This document shows positions 10,346 through 23,780 of a stretch of 64,000 nucleotides of DNA, piece after piece. The notes below the pieces were generated by a model. That model had not been told where the DNA came from. It did not search any database and was given only the letters and a program-made list of their open reading frames with translations. Each line of letters opens with the position of its first letter. Within the stretch, counting starts at the first letter, position 1. Where the stretch lies: assembly GCF_048773025.1 (NCBI RefSeq), contig NW_027413959.1, forward strand, positions 6,944,001 to 7,008,000, read 5' to 3'. The translations under genes were made by a program, and so were the position numbers. Source of the DNA: Camelus bactrianus (Eukaryota > Chordata > Mammalia > Artiodactyla > Camelidae).

Positions 10346-12483
10346 TCTAAAAGCAGATTGAGCCCCATTTGCTCAATTTAGAAGGCTGGACTGATATTGT
10401 GTCAGAACATTCCATGAGGCAGAGGAAAGGAAGAGACTGGGGTTCTACATGATGGAAGCTGCTCCTGAAATGATTTGACCAGCAGTCTTATCCATTTTTC
10501 CCAAGGCTGGAAACAAAACATAACCCAAGACAAGGAAAACAAGGATCCCATGTGACTCCAGCCTTGGCACGTAGAGTCACTGCTGTCTTTCTGTGCCTTG
10601 GAGAGGAGGATGCTTTGGGACTGTGTTCTACAAACTCTGTTTTGTTTATCTCCACAGTGTCTTGTTTTACTGGCATATGCTGTAACTTGATTTAAATTTC
10701 ATAGCTTTAAAACAAAAATCAAGATCTCTTTATCATTTATTAACTATTTTGTAAAGAGTTTTTGGTGAATATTGAACTTTATTATTAGGTCTTACCATGG
10801 CAATGTACAACACCTAGTTCCCCAGATAACAGCAGTTGCTTAAACATGCTAAAATTGTATTTCCCTCTTACATAAAGAAGTCAAGCAATCGGTAGCCCAG
10901 GGCTGGTTTGCATGATGGCCCCTGGGTCAGAGAACAAGATGCCTGTTATCTTCAGCCCATCAACCTGATGGCCCAAAGTGGCTGCCTGAGGGTCAACCAG
11001 GCAGCAGAGAGGAGGGAAGAAAGGTGCTTCAGTTCCCTTTTGGGATGGTTCTGTAAAGTCCCAGGTAGCTTTCCTGCTTTTATCTTGCTTTAGACAGAGG
11101 GCTGAGAGACAGCTTGCTATGAGGTAAGCTCAACTCAGGACCAGCCTTCTCCCTCGAGGGGAGGGGAGGGAGTGCGCGGGGAGGAACCGATCATCCTGCA
11201 CATGGTGTAAGACACCACGATGAGCCGCCGGGGGCCTCTGCAGTCCGCCCATTGCTTTGGGCTGCACTGAGCGGTTGGTAACGGTTGAGATTTTCACGTA
11301 GAGGTGCGTGTATGCTTGAACAATTGCTCGGTTCATTTAAACTAGTGGCTACCAGAGCACGTTGGAGAACAAATTTGTTCTCACCTTCTAGCCAGTGACC
11401 CTCCCGCCAGGTTTCTGTCCTGCTGTTCATTTCCACGTTATTTTCCAAGACTTCCAGAGGAAATGTAAGCAGCCTGATGCTCAAATGCTTTTCTGTGTGA
11501 TTCCCCCCTTGTTCTTTGAAGGAAAAACAAATTGCCTAGAGAAGAGTGGACAAAATTCCAACCCTCCATTTCTTTAAAGCTCTGAGATTTGGTGTTAGGA
11601 AATAGAAGAAAATTCCAGAAACACCGTTAAGAAACATTATTTCTTTCAAATGTGATTTTTAACAGCAAAGGACAATATAATTTATAGAACAACTTTTAAG
11701 ACAATTGAATTGGCAGTAAGTTCACATAATGAAACTTCCAACAAGTCTTTATATTTCTCCTGGAAATTCCTTGGCTATTGGTGTAAATTATTAATAATTA
11801 ATATCAGCTTTCTATTCTTTCTCTTCCTGTAGTTGTAGAGTTAACATGAAAATAGCTTGTTGTGTCACTGAGAAAGCCTCCTGGTCAGCCTTTTAGTTAA
11901 ACAGCTTGTGTGCATTTCGGTGGCAGGTGTGCTAAATAGTAGTTTTCAGGCACTTGGGGGATGCCCATCACACCAGCACTGTGGGAGCCTATTTCTCACC
12001 CACGACCAGGTGAGACCCTCCTTTCCTCCACTGCCTCGCCCAGCCCCCCGCATTCTGGTTATTTCTCACCACCCAATTTCATCAGATTCAACCCTGCACA
12101 AGCAGAACAAGTCTTGGTTTCTCAAAGACCAGGATCTTAGTTCTAGGTTTTGTTAAAGGACAGTGTATAAAATCAGGCAAATTTATGTGTCTATTGAGGC
12201 CTCGGGATCTCTGCAATTAAAACAAGAAGTTGAGTTACAATACTATTCTTTTCCACTTCTGAATTTCTATAACTCCACACAATAGCTTTTTTATTAATTA
12301 GCTAAAAATTTTTCCAGAATATATTTTCCTAAGATTCACAAATATCTGTTACTTTATATTTAAAGATGCTATATTTAAAAAATGGAATAATTATTTACTT
12401 TTAAAAAGTAATTTAAGTCAAGAAATGTTTGATACTGAAAGTTTACTATGAGTTCAAGTATGTAAGCTTAATTTTTGTGGTAC
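10345..12483. other. Unassigned single-copy DNA
   Basis: No coding exon recognised. The GC-richer patch at 11,130-11,480 ('gaggggaggggagggagtgc', several CpGs) has overlapping short frames on the minus strand that do not resemble a known protein. Confidence 0.5.
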
Positions 12484-12936
12484 TGTCGTTAAAACACACA
12501 ACGTGAGAGTTGTGGGTTAAGTTTTATCTGGGGCAAAATGAGGACCAGAGCCCAGGTGTCAGCATCTCAGGGAGCTCGGAGGAACTGCTCTGAATTTGAG
12601 GGGGAGTTCAGCATTATATGAGATTTCATTGAATGCAGGCGTGCAGTCAAGTGTACGTTAAGTCAGAGGCTGCTGCTATTCGAGGAACAGGTGTCTCTGT
12701 TAATGATTTTAGTGCTTTTCTAGATAGGAGGATATGCAAGAATTTGGGCTCATAAAATTTCCTGAAAATGTCTAACTATCTGAAAGATTTTCTGCCCATT
12801 TTCCCAGAGCACAGAGCGCCCCATTCCTGATCTCCACCCTGAACTACTTTCAGAGGGTGTTCAAGGTCAGCAGCTGCAGTGGCTCATGACTTAATCAAAT
12901 CAGAGGTAGATGACAAGTGCCAATTTTTAGTTGACA
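12484..12936 (-). mobile_element. Solitary LTR fossil (endogenous retrovirus-type)
   Basis: A 453-bp block bounded by TGTC at 12,484 and GACA ending at 12,936, the TG...CA termini expected of an LTR. Read on the minus strand it has a TATA-like 'catataatgc' and, near its 3' end, the polyadenylation-like 'agataaaac' before 'ttaacccacaactctcac'. The sequence resembles an LTR family common in other even-toed ungulates, recalled from cattle sequence. I see no internal retroviral region and no second LTR within several kb, so it is a solo copy. No clear flanking duplication was found. Confidence 0.5.
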
Positions 12937-13484
12937 ATATGTATATATTGTAGGAAAAAAATGTTACTTTCCAACCCTACCCCTGTTTTACTTTTAGTTA
13001 GAGGTCAACTGATAACTGTTAGATGACTTAAGTCAGATGAGGGGTGAAGGAGTCGTCTCGTGAGCCGGCCAGTGCTCTATGTCAGCCTCCTTGATCACAT
13101 TCAATTTTCTTTCTGTTCAAACAGCATGCATCTGATTTTATGAAGTTTGGAGACTGTCCTGAGCACATGGGGTCTGGAAGTGGCCCTGTTCCTGTGGTCT
13201 TTGTTTATTCTGTGAATTATGGTGTGAATCTTTATGTGCCCAAGCTTCATCATAATTTCAAACTTTAAGGATTTAAATATGGGAGATGGATGCCAAGTTC
13301 TGGGAATAGATTTTCAGGATAACAGCCAGGATTGGTAAAAAGTAGGGAGAATGGATACAGCCTTTAAAAAAGAAAAGTTATTTTACAATTTCTGGCAGAT
13401 AAATTAAAGTCCTCGTTGGGATTCTGTCAGGAATGTTTAATTGGGAGACCTACCTCCCATTTTCATGAAATAAAATAATTTTAT
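12937..13484. other. Unassigned single-copy DNA
   Basis: Nothing recognisable beyond AT-rich unique sequence. Confidence 0.5.
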
Positions 13485-13640
13485 TATTTGTTTAGTGCCT
13501 ACTGTCTAACAAATAAGTATCCCCTTTGCATATATTTTTATCATTTAATCTCTACAAAGATTCCCTGGAGAACACACGTGTCACAAGTGAGGGAACCAAT
13601 ATCATCCAGGGTAAGTGGCTGGAAGGCAGATGGGTTGGAG
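13485..13640 (-). repeat. MIR SINE
   Basis: 'ttagtgcctactgtctaac', then 'tttatcatttaatctctac' and a 'gtgagggaacc' segment match the minus-strand order of MIR (agtgcctactgtgtgcc, catttaatcctcac, gatgaggaaac). Confidence 0.7.
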
Positions 13641-13967
13641 GGCTTACCCTCCTTCAGGCTGAGACAGAGACACCAAGGTTTATTGACAAGCTTGTTGTTG
13701 AAGTTGTTTATTTAATACTTTGCTTCCTTGATGAATTGGATCTCTTGAAATTGTTTATGTCTGGCTTATCTTCCCCTCTCTCCTCTGCCTCAGGACTTCT
13801 CCTCGTAAGTAGTATGAATTCAGCCTGAGCTGATTCAGGAAAATCAGAAAATAAAAAATTAGCCCACACAAATGACTTCTTAGTCCTTGTAATTCAGTAC
13901 TTCCTAAAATTCTCAGAAACGCAAGGAAGGTGTGTTACCTCGGGGACTGAGTGCATTTGAAGAGTGA

Positions 13968-14185
13968 GAAATGTTAAGTGTTATATGGTAAAGGCGCAGG
14001 CTCTATAGACAAAGATCCGGGTTTGGATACTGGCTCCATCAAGTACTGGAAACATGACCACCTACAGCCTCAGTTTCTTCATGTGTTAAATGGGCTGATG
14101 GAGCTCACGTCCAAGTGGTCAGGTCAAAATGAGATGGTACGAGTGACTCTCAGGCAGAATGCTTGGCAAAGTGCTAGTTGCTCTT
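13968..14185 (+). repeat. MIR SINE, nearly full length
   Basis: Plus-strand MIR order is preserved: 'ggcgcaggctctatagac', 'ccgggtttggatactggctcc', 'cctcagtttcttcatgtg', 'ttaaatgggctgatgg' and 'cttggcaaagtgctag'. Confidence 0.8.
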
Positions 14186-14189
14186 GCTG

Positions 14190-15060
14190 GTTTATAATGT
14201 CCTCTTAGGTAATTCCGTTGTCCATTGGCTTGAGAATACCTCCTCATTTGATTTAAGAAAAATAGCATACCTTAAGAATTTTAAAATAAGGAATGAAGAT
14301 TTACTGATTAATGCTGGGTGTATTTTTATAGGTCATTTATTAAAAAAAAAAGTAGGAGTTCTCTAAAGAGAATTTATTCAGTGTGCCTAGAATATGATTC
14401 AGTTAAAAATGGTTTTCCTTTAAATACTTTTCAGAAATTTTCTGTGATATTTTTCTTGAAAAGTACTTGAAGATTTCTGAGGAGGTTTTACATTTAGAAA
14501 AGTTTATTCTTGTAACAATTGACACATTAAATAAATGATTCATACCCTGGACAGCATAAAGCACTGGCTTTTTTTTTTTAATATATATAATTTTGGTGGT
14601 TAGTTCTATGACATTTTATTGGGTAGAACTATCTCCCATTTCCATTTTACAGGCAGAGAAGATGAGTCATACGATACTCACTATACAAGAGAAGCAGAGG
14701 CTGATTAATTTGGGCAGAAGTGTAAAAGGGTGTGGAGAAAAAAATCGTTGACTCACAAACTGGACGCATTCTGTGGTGCTGTGCAGCTGAAACGGATTTG
14801 ATTTTGCTTCTGGGTTGTCCTAGGTTTTGGCACATGTGCCTGGAAATGTCTGTCGGGCAAAGATGCTTATTTAAGAAGGTTGTCATTGTAAATGTTCTTA
14901 AGAGTATTAAACAAATTCCACAGCAAATAAATGAACATGTTTGGAAGGTTTTCCACCCTCATGTAATTTCCAGAAAAGAGACATGATTCACTTGCTAAAC
15001 CAAACACACAGGTACAGTAATGAGCCTGGCTCACATGACTGGACAGCACGGAGGGAGCCT
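14190..15060. other. Unassigned single-copy DNA
   Basis: AT-rich, with homopolymer runs such as the T9 tract near 14,571. No gene seen. Confidence 0.5.
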
Positions 15061-15457
15061 CATCTATTGGCGTGGGTTACGCTGCAGGAAGCGCAACTGA
15101 AATTTTAATTAGAATTTATTTACAGCGAGTGCTGCTTCCGCGTTTTTCTCCCCAAAGTAAGGAAGCGCCCTCAATGCCTGGCCATTAGTCTGCAGAGCCC
15201 CGCGGCTCACACACTCCCCTGCTCATCAGGAGGCTGATGGAGCCAGTTTGCTTAGACACACTTAGCTACACTCGCAGCGGGGATCATCAGTCTCTTCTGT
15301 GTGTTGATCTCCACGTGCAGGGGAGAAAATCGACTTTTGCTGCCGACAAACGCTAATTGACTACCAGTTGTTTCAGAGGGACTGTGATGTTGAAAACTGG
15401 TGTCCCATTCATTTTTATATGTTGGATGCTGACAAATTTCACGGCATCACCTTCACG
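15060..15457 (+). other. Candidate 5' exon or conserved regulatory segment ending in a strong splice donor
   Basis: This GC-mixed segment ends at a near-consensus donor, 'cttcacg|gtaagtac', with the GT at 15,458. An ATG at 15,387 opens a frame that reaches the donor in phase 2 and encodes MLKTGVPFIFICWMLTNFTA plus three residues. Its hydrophobic core, followed by small polar residues, looks like a signal peptide. Upstream, AT-rich homeobox-like words ('ttttaattagaattt', 'cgctaattgac') suggest a regulatory element. I do not recognise the protein, no partner exon is identifiable, and the ATG context 'actgtgATGt' is only fair. It could equally be a noncoding RNA exon or chance. Confidence 0.25.
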
Positions 15458-15464
15458 GTAAGTA

Positions 15465-18400
15465 CACCCACCAGGGAGGGTGTCGGAGTTTGAATCTGTG
15501 TGTTTTAGTATTCAGATCCTGGCACTGGTCAGTTTACAGTGTTCTCGCTGGGTTTGGGAGACTGTTTCTGGAGCGATTTCTTTGGCTTCCAATAAATTTG
15601 CAAAGCCGTCTCCTTCAGTCGATTTCTGATGAGTTGAGTTGGGAGGGGCATGTGAAATTGGGGCGAGCAGAGAGGTGGAATGAAAACTAGCCACCATCTG
15701 GTTACCTTTCATTTTTTGTGGGCCAAAAATGCTTGTCTTCTTTTCTTTTCTCCTCAATTCATCCCTTCAGGTCAGGGAGTCGTCTTCAAGAATTTCTTCC
15801 TAAAATGTAAAGTAATGATGAAGGCAGTGTGTTTCTGTGGTTGATTTCATTTGATTTGCTTTCATTGTTAAAGATTTTCTGGTGAGGTTCTTATGAGCTC
15901 TTAAAAGCTGGAAGAGCTGCAATACCAAGGAGAGAAAGTCAGAGAAATGAGTCAGCGGCCCCTGTGAGGTCTGGGGGACGAGGGCAGGAGGTGGGGCGGA
16001 GGCAGCACCGTGGCCTCACCTGCAGCCCTGAGGGCAACGTGTACATGTAAAGCCAGAGTCTCTTGTCACCATGTGTTCTAACAGGACTCCCACTAAAGGA
16101 ATGCGAGGAGATTTGGGGAGGCCTTAACTTTTACCCTCTTGCCAAACATCTTTAATGCTGACTGTATTTATTCAAGATGACACAGAGATCACCTGCAGAG
16201 TGTGAGGAAGCGGTGCTTGCTTCCTGTCTTGCCCGCCCCAGGCTCACTCATCAGACACCTGATTCTTGCAGGCACTGCAGTGCCCGTGGGGGGAGCTCTG
16301 CTCCTCTGGGAGCTGGGCACGGCAGTGCGCACACTGAAGCCGGCCGCACCATCGCTGATCCCACTCCAAATGGTGAGATGAGCCCTTTGTGTAAGTAGTA
16401 GAGGTGGGATCCAGAGTCTTCCTGTGTTTAAGGAGTTCTGCAGTAAAGCCAACTTGGAGGAAAGAAAGAAAATGCCTACTGTTCCATGACTGTGTCCTAA
16501 GGGTATAAAGCTCACTGTGGAGCACACGTGAGATCTCATTCAGTAAACACTCTGGGGTCTTGATTCTGACTTGTCTTGAATTTGGCATTCTCATGTTATT
16601 TCTCTTAAAATATGTCTAAGCAATCATTTTTGTTTGATGGTTATGTGTGCATAAGGGTCCTGAAGAAACTGTTGTGGATGGAAGTGTGGGTACCAGAAGG
16701 GCTGGTGGCCCTGGGGGCTGCCCGAGCTCCACACCATTTGTTACCAGCAGTCTTTCAGATTGCATCTTATTCCAGAGCTCATCGGGGCTCCCATCTCTCA
16801 CTACGTGTCTTGAGAGAATATTTGTTCAGAGGGGAGGGGACGGGGTGCTTCCAAGTTTGGGTTCTGGGGTTCCCTGTCTAAAGGTGGCACTGGAACAAAT
16901 CATTTATTCATGGAGTAATGAAGCCCCCCAGTCTCGTGGCTAATTGGGACTCCCTGTCCTTCTTCATTTTAGGAGCTGGAGGGCTTGGGTTAGGCCACCA
17001 AACCTGTTTTTTGGTGAGCTTTCAGTCTTATAACTCCACCTGGGTTGTCCCGTTTCAGTCACATGACTTTGATTTTTGCAGGTAGGTGTTAATCCTGGAT
17101 AGTGCCTGGGACTTCCTGGTTTCCCCTACAGTAGGGACACTGAAGAAAGTTCACCCCATAAGGTGTGTTCGGGGGCCTCGAGGACAAGTAGGGACCCACA
17201 GACAGATGTCTGGATGGGTGGCGATCAGGCCCAAGTCTTGGAAGAACAGAGATTCCATTACTGTTTTAACAGTGAAATTGAAGGAGTAATTCTGGAAGGT
17301 CTGATGCAACTGAGATTAAAATTATTATATGGTTTTTATTGTTAGCAGGAGTGGTTTTTAACCCTTAGACCCAGTCCCCCCTATTGACAATAAATATTTT
17401 TTAACCTTTCTTTTCTGGTGCCCGGAAGTGAACGTCATAGAAAATGTAAAGTAACTATAAATATGATAAACAAATAGACAGGTAGATGGAAAGATGTTTT
17501 GCCTAAATTCTTATATTATGGGGTATTTTATATTCTATGCTAATTAGTGACCACTCAGGACAAAAGGCACATACAAAGGGAGTCACTTCTAATAAACTAT
17601 TTTTCCAACCCTTACCTAACTGGGAAACAAGTGGCTTCAGAATGTTAGAGCACCTCCCAAGTCCCTGGGGAAATCTCCTTGTCAGAGTTACACTTGCTGA
17701 TGGTGTCCTGTGCCAAGTGAAAGCAAATGCGGTTCGGAAGCTGCCCGGAGGCTGACTCCGGGGATTCCTTCTCCGTCGCAGCTGTGAGGGAGCCTTGTCT
17801 TTCCTGACCACAATCAAAGAGGCGATTTTGAATCTCTTAAAACTGCCATACCAGTGTATATCACAACCCTCACAAGATACATTGAATAAAGTAGAAAAAT
17901 TTAAGTGTCTCCTTTAGGATAGAAATAGGGTATAAAAGAAATAAATTAAAAAATTCTAGTGCCCGAATAAGTGCTACATTACACTGGCTGCATTATAAGG
18001 TTAGAAAACTTCATTACCGCTTTACATACCACATCTTGTATTTAGATTTTATTTATCTTTTTTTCCCTAAAGAAAAAACAATCATTTGATGAGTTCTTGT
18101 GTCAGAGGTGATGAGAAGAGAGCAAGTGTAAAACCGGGAATCGTGGTGCTGGTTAGTCTAAGACCATCTCCGTCACTGCGCAGATCATCTTTACTCATTT
18201 TACTGCACTTTTTGGAATCACCTTCTCACTTGAAAAAACTCCCGTGTCAGTTGGATTTGCTAGTAAAACAATTATTTTTCTTACCTAGAACATCAGTGAT
18301 GTTTTCAAGATGATAAAAAAAATTTGCCCATGGCATTTAAACAGTTGCTTGTTCTCGTAACTCATGGCTCACGGTCTCGTATTTGTCACAATTGGAACTG

Positions 18401-19750
18401 TGTTTTCTTTCTGCAAATTCTCATTGCTTTGGTGACGCAGGGACACTTGTCCTTACTGGATGGAGTATGATAGTAGTTTTTTGCATTCTCTCCCTAAATC
18501 TGGAGTCCTGTGTTATGTTTCCTGTTAACTTAAAAAATAGGAATATTGTTATTTACCTAAATATCTAACCTCACACCAGTGGTGCATATCAAATTGGTCC
18601 AAATGGGAATTCCAATATTAAATGAGACAGTAATTTCACAACCCACTTTTCCAAAAATTTGGATTGATGGTTCAATTATACCAGGGACATTAGCTGTTTT
18701 AATTGAATCAATCATTGCTTTCTTCAATAAAATTTTCCATTCCATCTGCTCTTTTGGTTTATTGTTCTTCAGTGTTTCATTTGCTTTCTTTCCCAAAAAT
18801 ATATGATTTTGGCTTTTGTCATTGAAAACCCTTACTGGTTTTGCTACCTCTTGCTGGAGAGGAAGGCTTGTGACTGTTTTATAGTCACTGGTTTCATGGT
18901 TGTATGAGTGCTTAATGCCACGTTGCAGGGGTGTGGAGACCTAATGAATTGTGTACATAAAAGGCTTAGTCTACACTGAGTGAAGGGTTAGTGTTCGCAG
19001 CCCATGTCATCAGTATCATAATTAATCCATTACAATCATCCTCTATTAATCAGTGTTTTCCTTCTAACGTCTCCAGGAGAGGAAATGTAGTAGTCTAAAT
19101 GCAAATCTTTGCCAAACTTTCAGTCAATTCAAAACCCTTAAAGCTTTGCTGTCAATAGGACTGTGTGCCTTCTATCCCTAATTCTGCTCCTCCTGACCCA
19201 GGACGCGGTCTCCACAGCTGATGATCCATGAGACACTGGATTCTTGGTCCCATGGCTCTGTGTGTTCTGGGACTTCTGGGGACTTCAGCACTGTTTTAGG
19301 GGCTTTGGGTCCCACCTCTTCATAGCATTGCTGAGATGAGATCTGTGGATTCACCCTCATTCTTGACTGTATGGTGCATTTTTTCTAGAACCAAAACACG
19401 CCACCGTGGCAGCACTACTTTGAACACGTGCTGGGGCAGGGTGTGCTTGTCATTTCTTGGATTTAAATTTTCTGTTCTAATTTCTATAATGGGGTATATT
19501 GACAGATACACTCCATGTAAACAGAAGCTCTGTGGGGTTTTCAGCAACTTCTAAGAGCATAAATATTCCTGAAGCAGCTAATCTTCCTCCCAACAAGTGA
19601 GGAGCAAGCCGGCAAGTCCTGGGTGCCTGTGGCAGCCAAGCTGTGCAGCCCAGGCTGCTCACCGAGGAACAAGGAGAAAATCTTAAAAACCTACTTCCAT
19701 GCTGTCTTTCACAGAATCTCAGAAATGAACGTTTTAATATCTAAAGAGGG
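15465..19750. other. Unassigned single-copy DNA
   Basis: No exon, RNA gene or confident repeat family recognised over about 4.3 kb. The short frames at 16,177-16,943 sit in a moderately GC-rich patch on both strands, with no domain or splice support. The segment at 18,557-18,806 is open on both strands for 75-79 codons and is discussed as a finding. Confidence 0.5.
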
Positions 19751-19752
19751 GT

Positions 19753-20295
19753 GTTTTTTTAAAAAAATTTTATTTTTTTCCTTTTTCAGTTTTATCAGGC
19801 AGAATTTTTACAGTTCAACTTCACATACACATATTGCATGTAAATAAATGCATAGAGCATACTGCAGTTTTTAGTTTACATATATGTACTAATTATTGTT
19901 TCATAAGAACAGATTAGAGCTTTAGATTTTTAAAATTAGTTACCAGAGGAATAAGGACATCTACAAAAGAATAAACAGAATATGGTAATCCAATCACAAA
20001 GGACAGTCAGATGTGCTTGCATATATTCAAAAAATCAAAACAATATTTAGTTCATTTGTGGTCTTATTATTATTGCTATTAATTTTAGATTCCCCATAAA
20101 TGAAGTCATATGGCATTTTTCTTTCTCTTTCCACCCCACTTCACTTAGAATGACAGTCTTCAGGTCCATCCATATTGCTGCAAATGGCATCTTTTATGGC
20201 TGAGTAGTATTCCATTGTATATATGTATCACCTCGTCTTTATCCAGTCATGTGCTGATGGACATTTGTGTTGTTTACATGTTCCTTGTCCTATGT
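19753..20295 (-). mobile_element. L1 LINE 3' fragment
   Basis: Minus-strand L1. The words 'cttagaatgacagtcttcag', 'gtccatccatattgctgc' and 'gagtagtattccattgtat' are the reverse complement of the ORF2 3' end and flanking region. A T-rich run at 19,753-19,780 would be the poly(A) tail. It is 5'-truncated at about 20,295 and not coding. Confidence 0.8.
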
Positions 20296-22504
20296 CCCTT
20301 CTGGCAACAATTACGGATTTTAAATATTTTCCACCTTAAAATCCTTCCTGAAGGAGATGTGGTAACTGGAATCAAAAACAGTTACAGCACAGGGTTGTTT
20401 GTGATGGCCTTGGGGGCTTGGTAGAAAGGTTGGCAGAAAGGATTTCAGATTCTGATCAAATGAGTCCTCCTCTTGTAGCCCTGCTGACCGCCTCTCTCAC
20501 GGCCTGCCCTACAAGTCTGACCAGTCCCTTCTGTGAATCCTACTGTATTGTGCACAAATTTTGTCCAATTGGTGTCATCCAGTAGGGACCTTAAATGAGG
20601 CACCCAAGCTCCTGTGTTGGTTTCTTCCATCAGCCCTTACTTCCTTGGGAGCCAGGACTGTCTCATTGCCCCAAGGATCCCTAATGCCTAGTGAGATGCA
20701 TGATAAAGCTGATACTTAATGAGCACATGGGTCAAATGGAAAAACCTGATCAAAAAAAGGCCCTCATTTTTCAGACATGCCTACTTGAGCACATAGGGTA
20801 AAATGACATGTCTTCTTGGATTTGCTGTCAAATACTTCAACAAAGGACAAATAAAAGAACAAAGGTCTGAATAAAGGAAATATGGAAAAGTTTGTGAATT
20901 CCTTAATCTGGGTGATTGGCTTATTGTACTATACTTACTCATGTATACTTAAGTTAGTTTATAATTTTACTGTCATTAGCTGAATAGCAAGTATTAATAC
21001 GTATTAATTGAAATCCTTAGAACTGAACAAACTTACCCCACACAAAATCCTTAATATCCTAGTAGTTTGTCTTTCAGAAATCTTTTCCCACAAAGACAGG
21101 AAAAAAGGGAAAGGCAGATCCGTGCAGTATTTCCACGTTGTCAAAAGACCAAAGGCCGATACAAAAGAAGAGATTGTAAAAAATATAAAGAGGCTGAAAT
21201 CAATGTCCGGAAAACCTAGCTAACAATCCTAAATGGCCCAACTTAACTAACCTCAGCACTGCTGCATCAAGAATGGGGCAAATAGCACCTAGTGGATTTT
21301 TTTTAATAAATAAATAATAATCCAGTTCCTACCACAGGCAATTATGATAAGACTGAGTATAATTTCTAACACCAACTAGTGTACAAATCATAATTTCTAC
21401 TTGATTCAAACTGCTTCTTCTATAAAATTTGAATCTTTTTATTCTTAAGACAGATTTGTGGCCTATGACCAAGTGATAAAATTTTCAACTGGCTTGTATT
21501 AAAAAAGTTCACCATAGTGAGAGTTTATTACATCAAGTATTCCTTTTTGGGAAACCCATGTGCCTTGTCACTCTCTTTCATAAGATTTCCTGTGGAAAAT
21601 TCAATCCTTCATTCAGGAAAAGGCTGAGCAATATACCTCATGGAAAACCTTCATAAACTGCAACACAAGAAAATGAAAATGACAGTGAGCAGCCCGTGAA
21701 GCCGGCAGACACGCAGCGCACGGCTGTGTTCCCGCCTCGAATTTCTGTAACCAGCAGGGAAAATGTGCATTTCAAGAAATAGACATAAACAATTTTCAGG
21801 ACCTGAGCACACAATTTCCCTTTCAGGGTTTAGTGGGCTTCCATTTAATTCTATGAGAAATGTTTAAAACAACAGAACAACAGCTGAGATAGGGTTTAAA
21901 GTAACTTTTATGTCTTAGTGAAAATAAAGCCAACTGATAGTTATCATTTTTACTTTATTTGATCTCACTCTCTTACTTTACCTCCCCAACCTCCTCCAGA
22001 AAATGATTGTGAACATCCCCTCCTGTGTCAGAAGGCTAAGTAGAAAGTACCAATCAAATGGAGGTGTGCTTTGTTGTTTTATTTTTCAAAACAAACAAGT
22101 TTCATTCATGTGATTTAATAATTTACATCAGAAACAAAGTCTACTCAATAAATGGTAGCCAACACATGTCATCATAGCTGCTCATCAGGTTTGGCCCCAT
22201 GTTACACACTTTTACATGGACATGTGCCATGTGCTCTCATGGGAAATGGTGAGTGGGGACAGGGCCTCTGCTCTCACAGGGCAGACAGCCTGGTGGGGGA
22301 GGTGGTGTTCAATCATTGCCCTTTTTTTTTTAATATACTTACAAATTATGGGAAATGCTATTTAAAAAGAACAAAATGAGTCAATGAAAGTGAAAAATAC
22401 AAGGACAGTATTTAGGCTGAGGGAAGACAGGGAACCTCTTTGAAGAGCTGACACTCCACTGAGACCCAAAGGACAACTCCGGTGCTGCAGGTGAAGGGCA
22501 GGGA
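20296..22504. other. Unassigned single-copy DNA with possible old repeat scraps
   Basis: No gene recognised. 'tctactcaataaatggtag' at about 22,143 and the sequence through 22,330 recall an old L2 or MIR 3' tail, but too weakly to annotate separately. Confidence 0.45.
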
Positions 22505-23500
22505 CACATTGATAAGGGGCTGATATCCAGAATATACCAAAATCTCTTTAAACTCAACAAGAAGGATGAACAACCTGATTAAAAAATGAGCAAAATGCCT
22601 GAACAGAGACCTCATCAAAGAAGAAATCTACATGCCAAAGAAGTCTATGGAAAGATGCTCCACAGCATCTGTCATCAAGGGGATGCAGACTGAAACAGCG
22701 AGGTACCACTGCACACCTGTCAGAACTGCCAAAACGCAGAACACTGACAGCACCGAATGCTGGTGAGGATGTGGAGCATCAGGAATTCTCATGCATTGCT
22801 GGTGGGAATGTAAAATGGCCCAGATACTTTGGAAGACGGTCTGGCAATTTTTTACAAAACTAAACGTACTCCTAACACATAATCCGGCAACTGTGCTCCT
22901 TGGTGTTTACTCGACGAAATGGAAACTTATGTCCACACACAAAACTGCATACAGATGTTAATAGCAGCTTTATTCATAATCACCAGAACTCAGAAGCAAC
23001 TAAGCTGTTCTTCAGTAGGTGAATGGATTAACTGTGGTCCAGCCAGAAAATGGACTATTATTTGGTGCTAAAATGAAATGAGTTATCAAGGCATGGAAAG
23101 ACATGGAGGAACCTTAAATGCATATTACTAAGTGAAAGAAGCCAATCTGGGAAGGTTCCGCAACTGTCTGATTCCAACTGTATGGTGTTCTGGGAAAGGG
23201 AAAACCACAGAGACTAAAAGATCAGTGGCTGTCAGAGGCTAGAGGGGAAGGAGCAATGAATGAGGTGCAGCCCGGACCATTTTAAGGTCACTAAGACAGA
23301 CTACTCTGTATGATGCTGTGACGGTGGATACATGTCATTGCACATCTGTCCAAACCCACAGAGTGCACACCACCAAGTGTAAATCCTAGTGTCAAGTCTG
23401 GGCTCTGGGTGATGATGACGTGTCAGTGCAGGTTCACCGATTGTCGCAAATGCATGCTCTGTTGCAGGCGTCAATAATGAGGAGGCTGTGGGGACAAACT
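22505..23500 (+). mobile_element. Old L1M LINE 3' fragment
   Basis: Plus-strand L1 ORF2 end and 3' UTR in the expected order: 'ggggctgatatccagaatat', 'ctggtgaggatgtggagcat', 'cattgctggtgggaatgtaa', 'atagcagctttattcataat', 'gtgaatggattaactgtgg', then the 3' UTR words 'gtgcaggttcaccgattgt' and 'ctgttgcaggcgtcaataat'. There are many substitutions, and no frame remains. Confidence 0.92.
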
Positions 23501-23780
23501 GCAGTTCATACACTGAATCCAGCCCCAGACACAGCTGTTAATAAAGCTCTGTGGGTGTGTGGAATGTCCGGATGCTCTGGCGTCTGAACAGCAGAGCTGA
23601 GCAGCTGCACAAGAGATCAGGAGGTTTGCAGACACTGAAATACTTACTCCCAAGCCCTTGACAGAAAAAGTCTGCTGAGCCCTATTCTAAATGAATCAGA
23701 ATTCACCCTGATGAGACAGGACAGCAGGGCCCAAACCAGGCATGGTTAATGGGACTGAAGCAATGTTTTAGTTCGAACAC

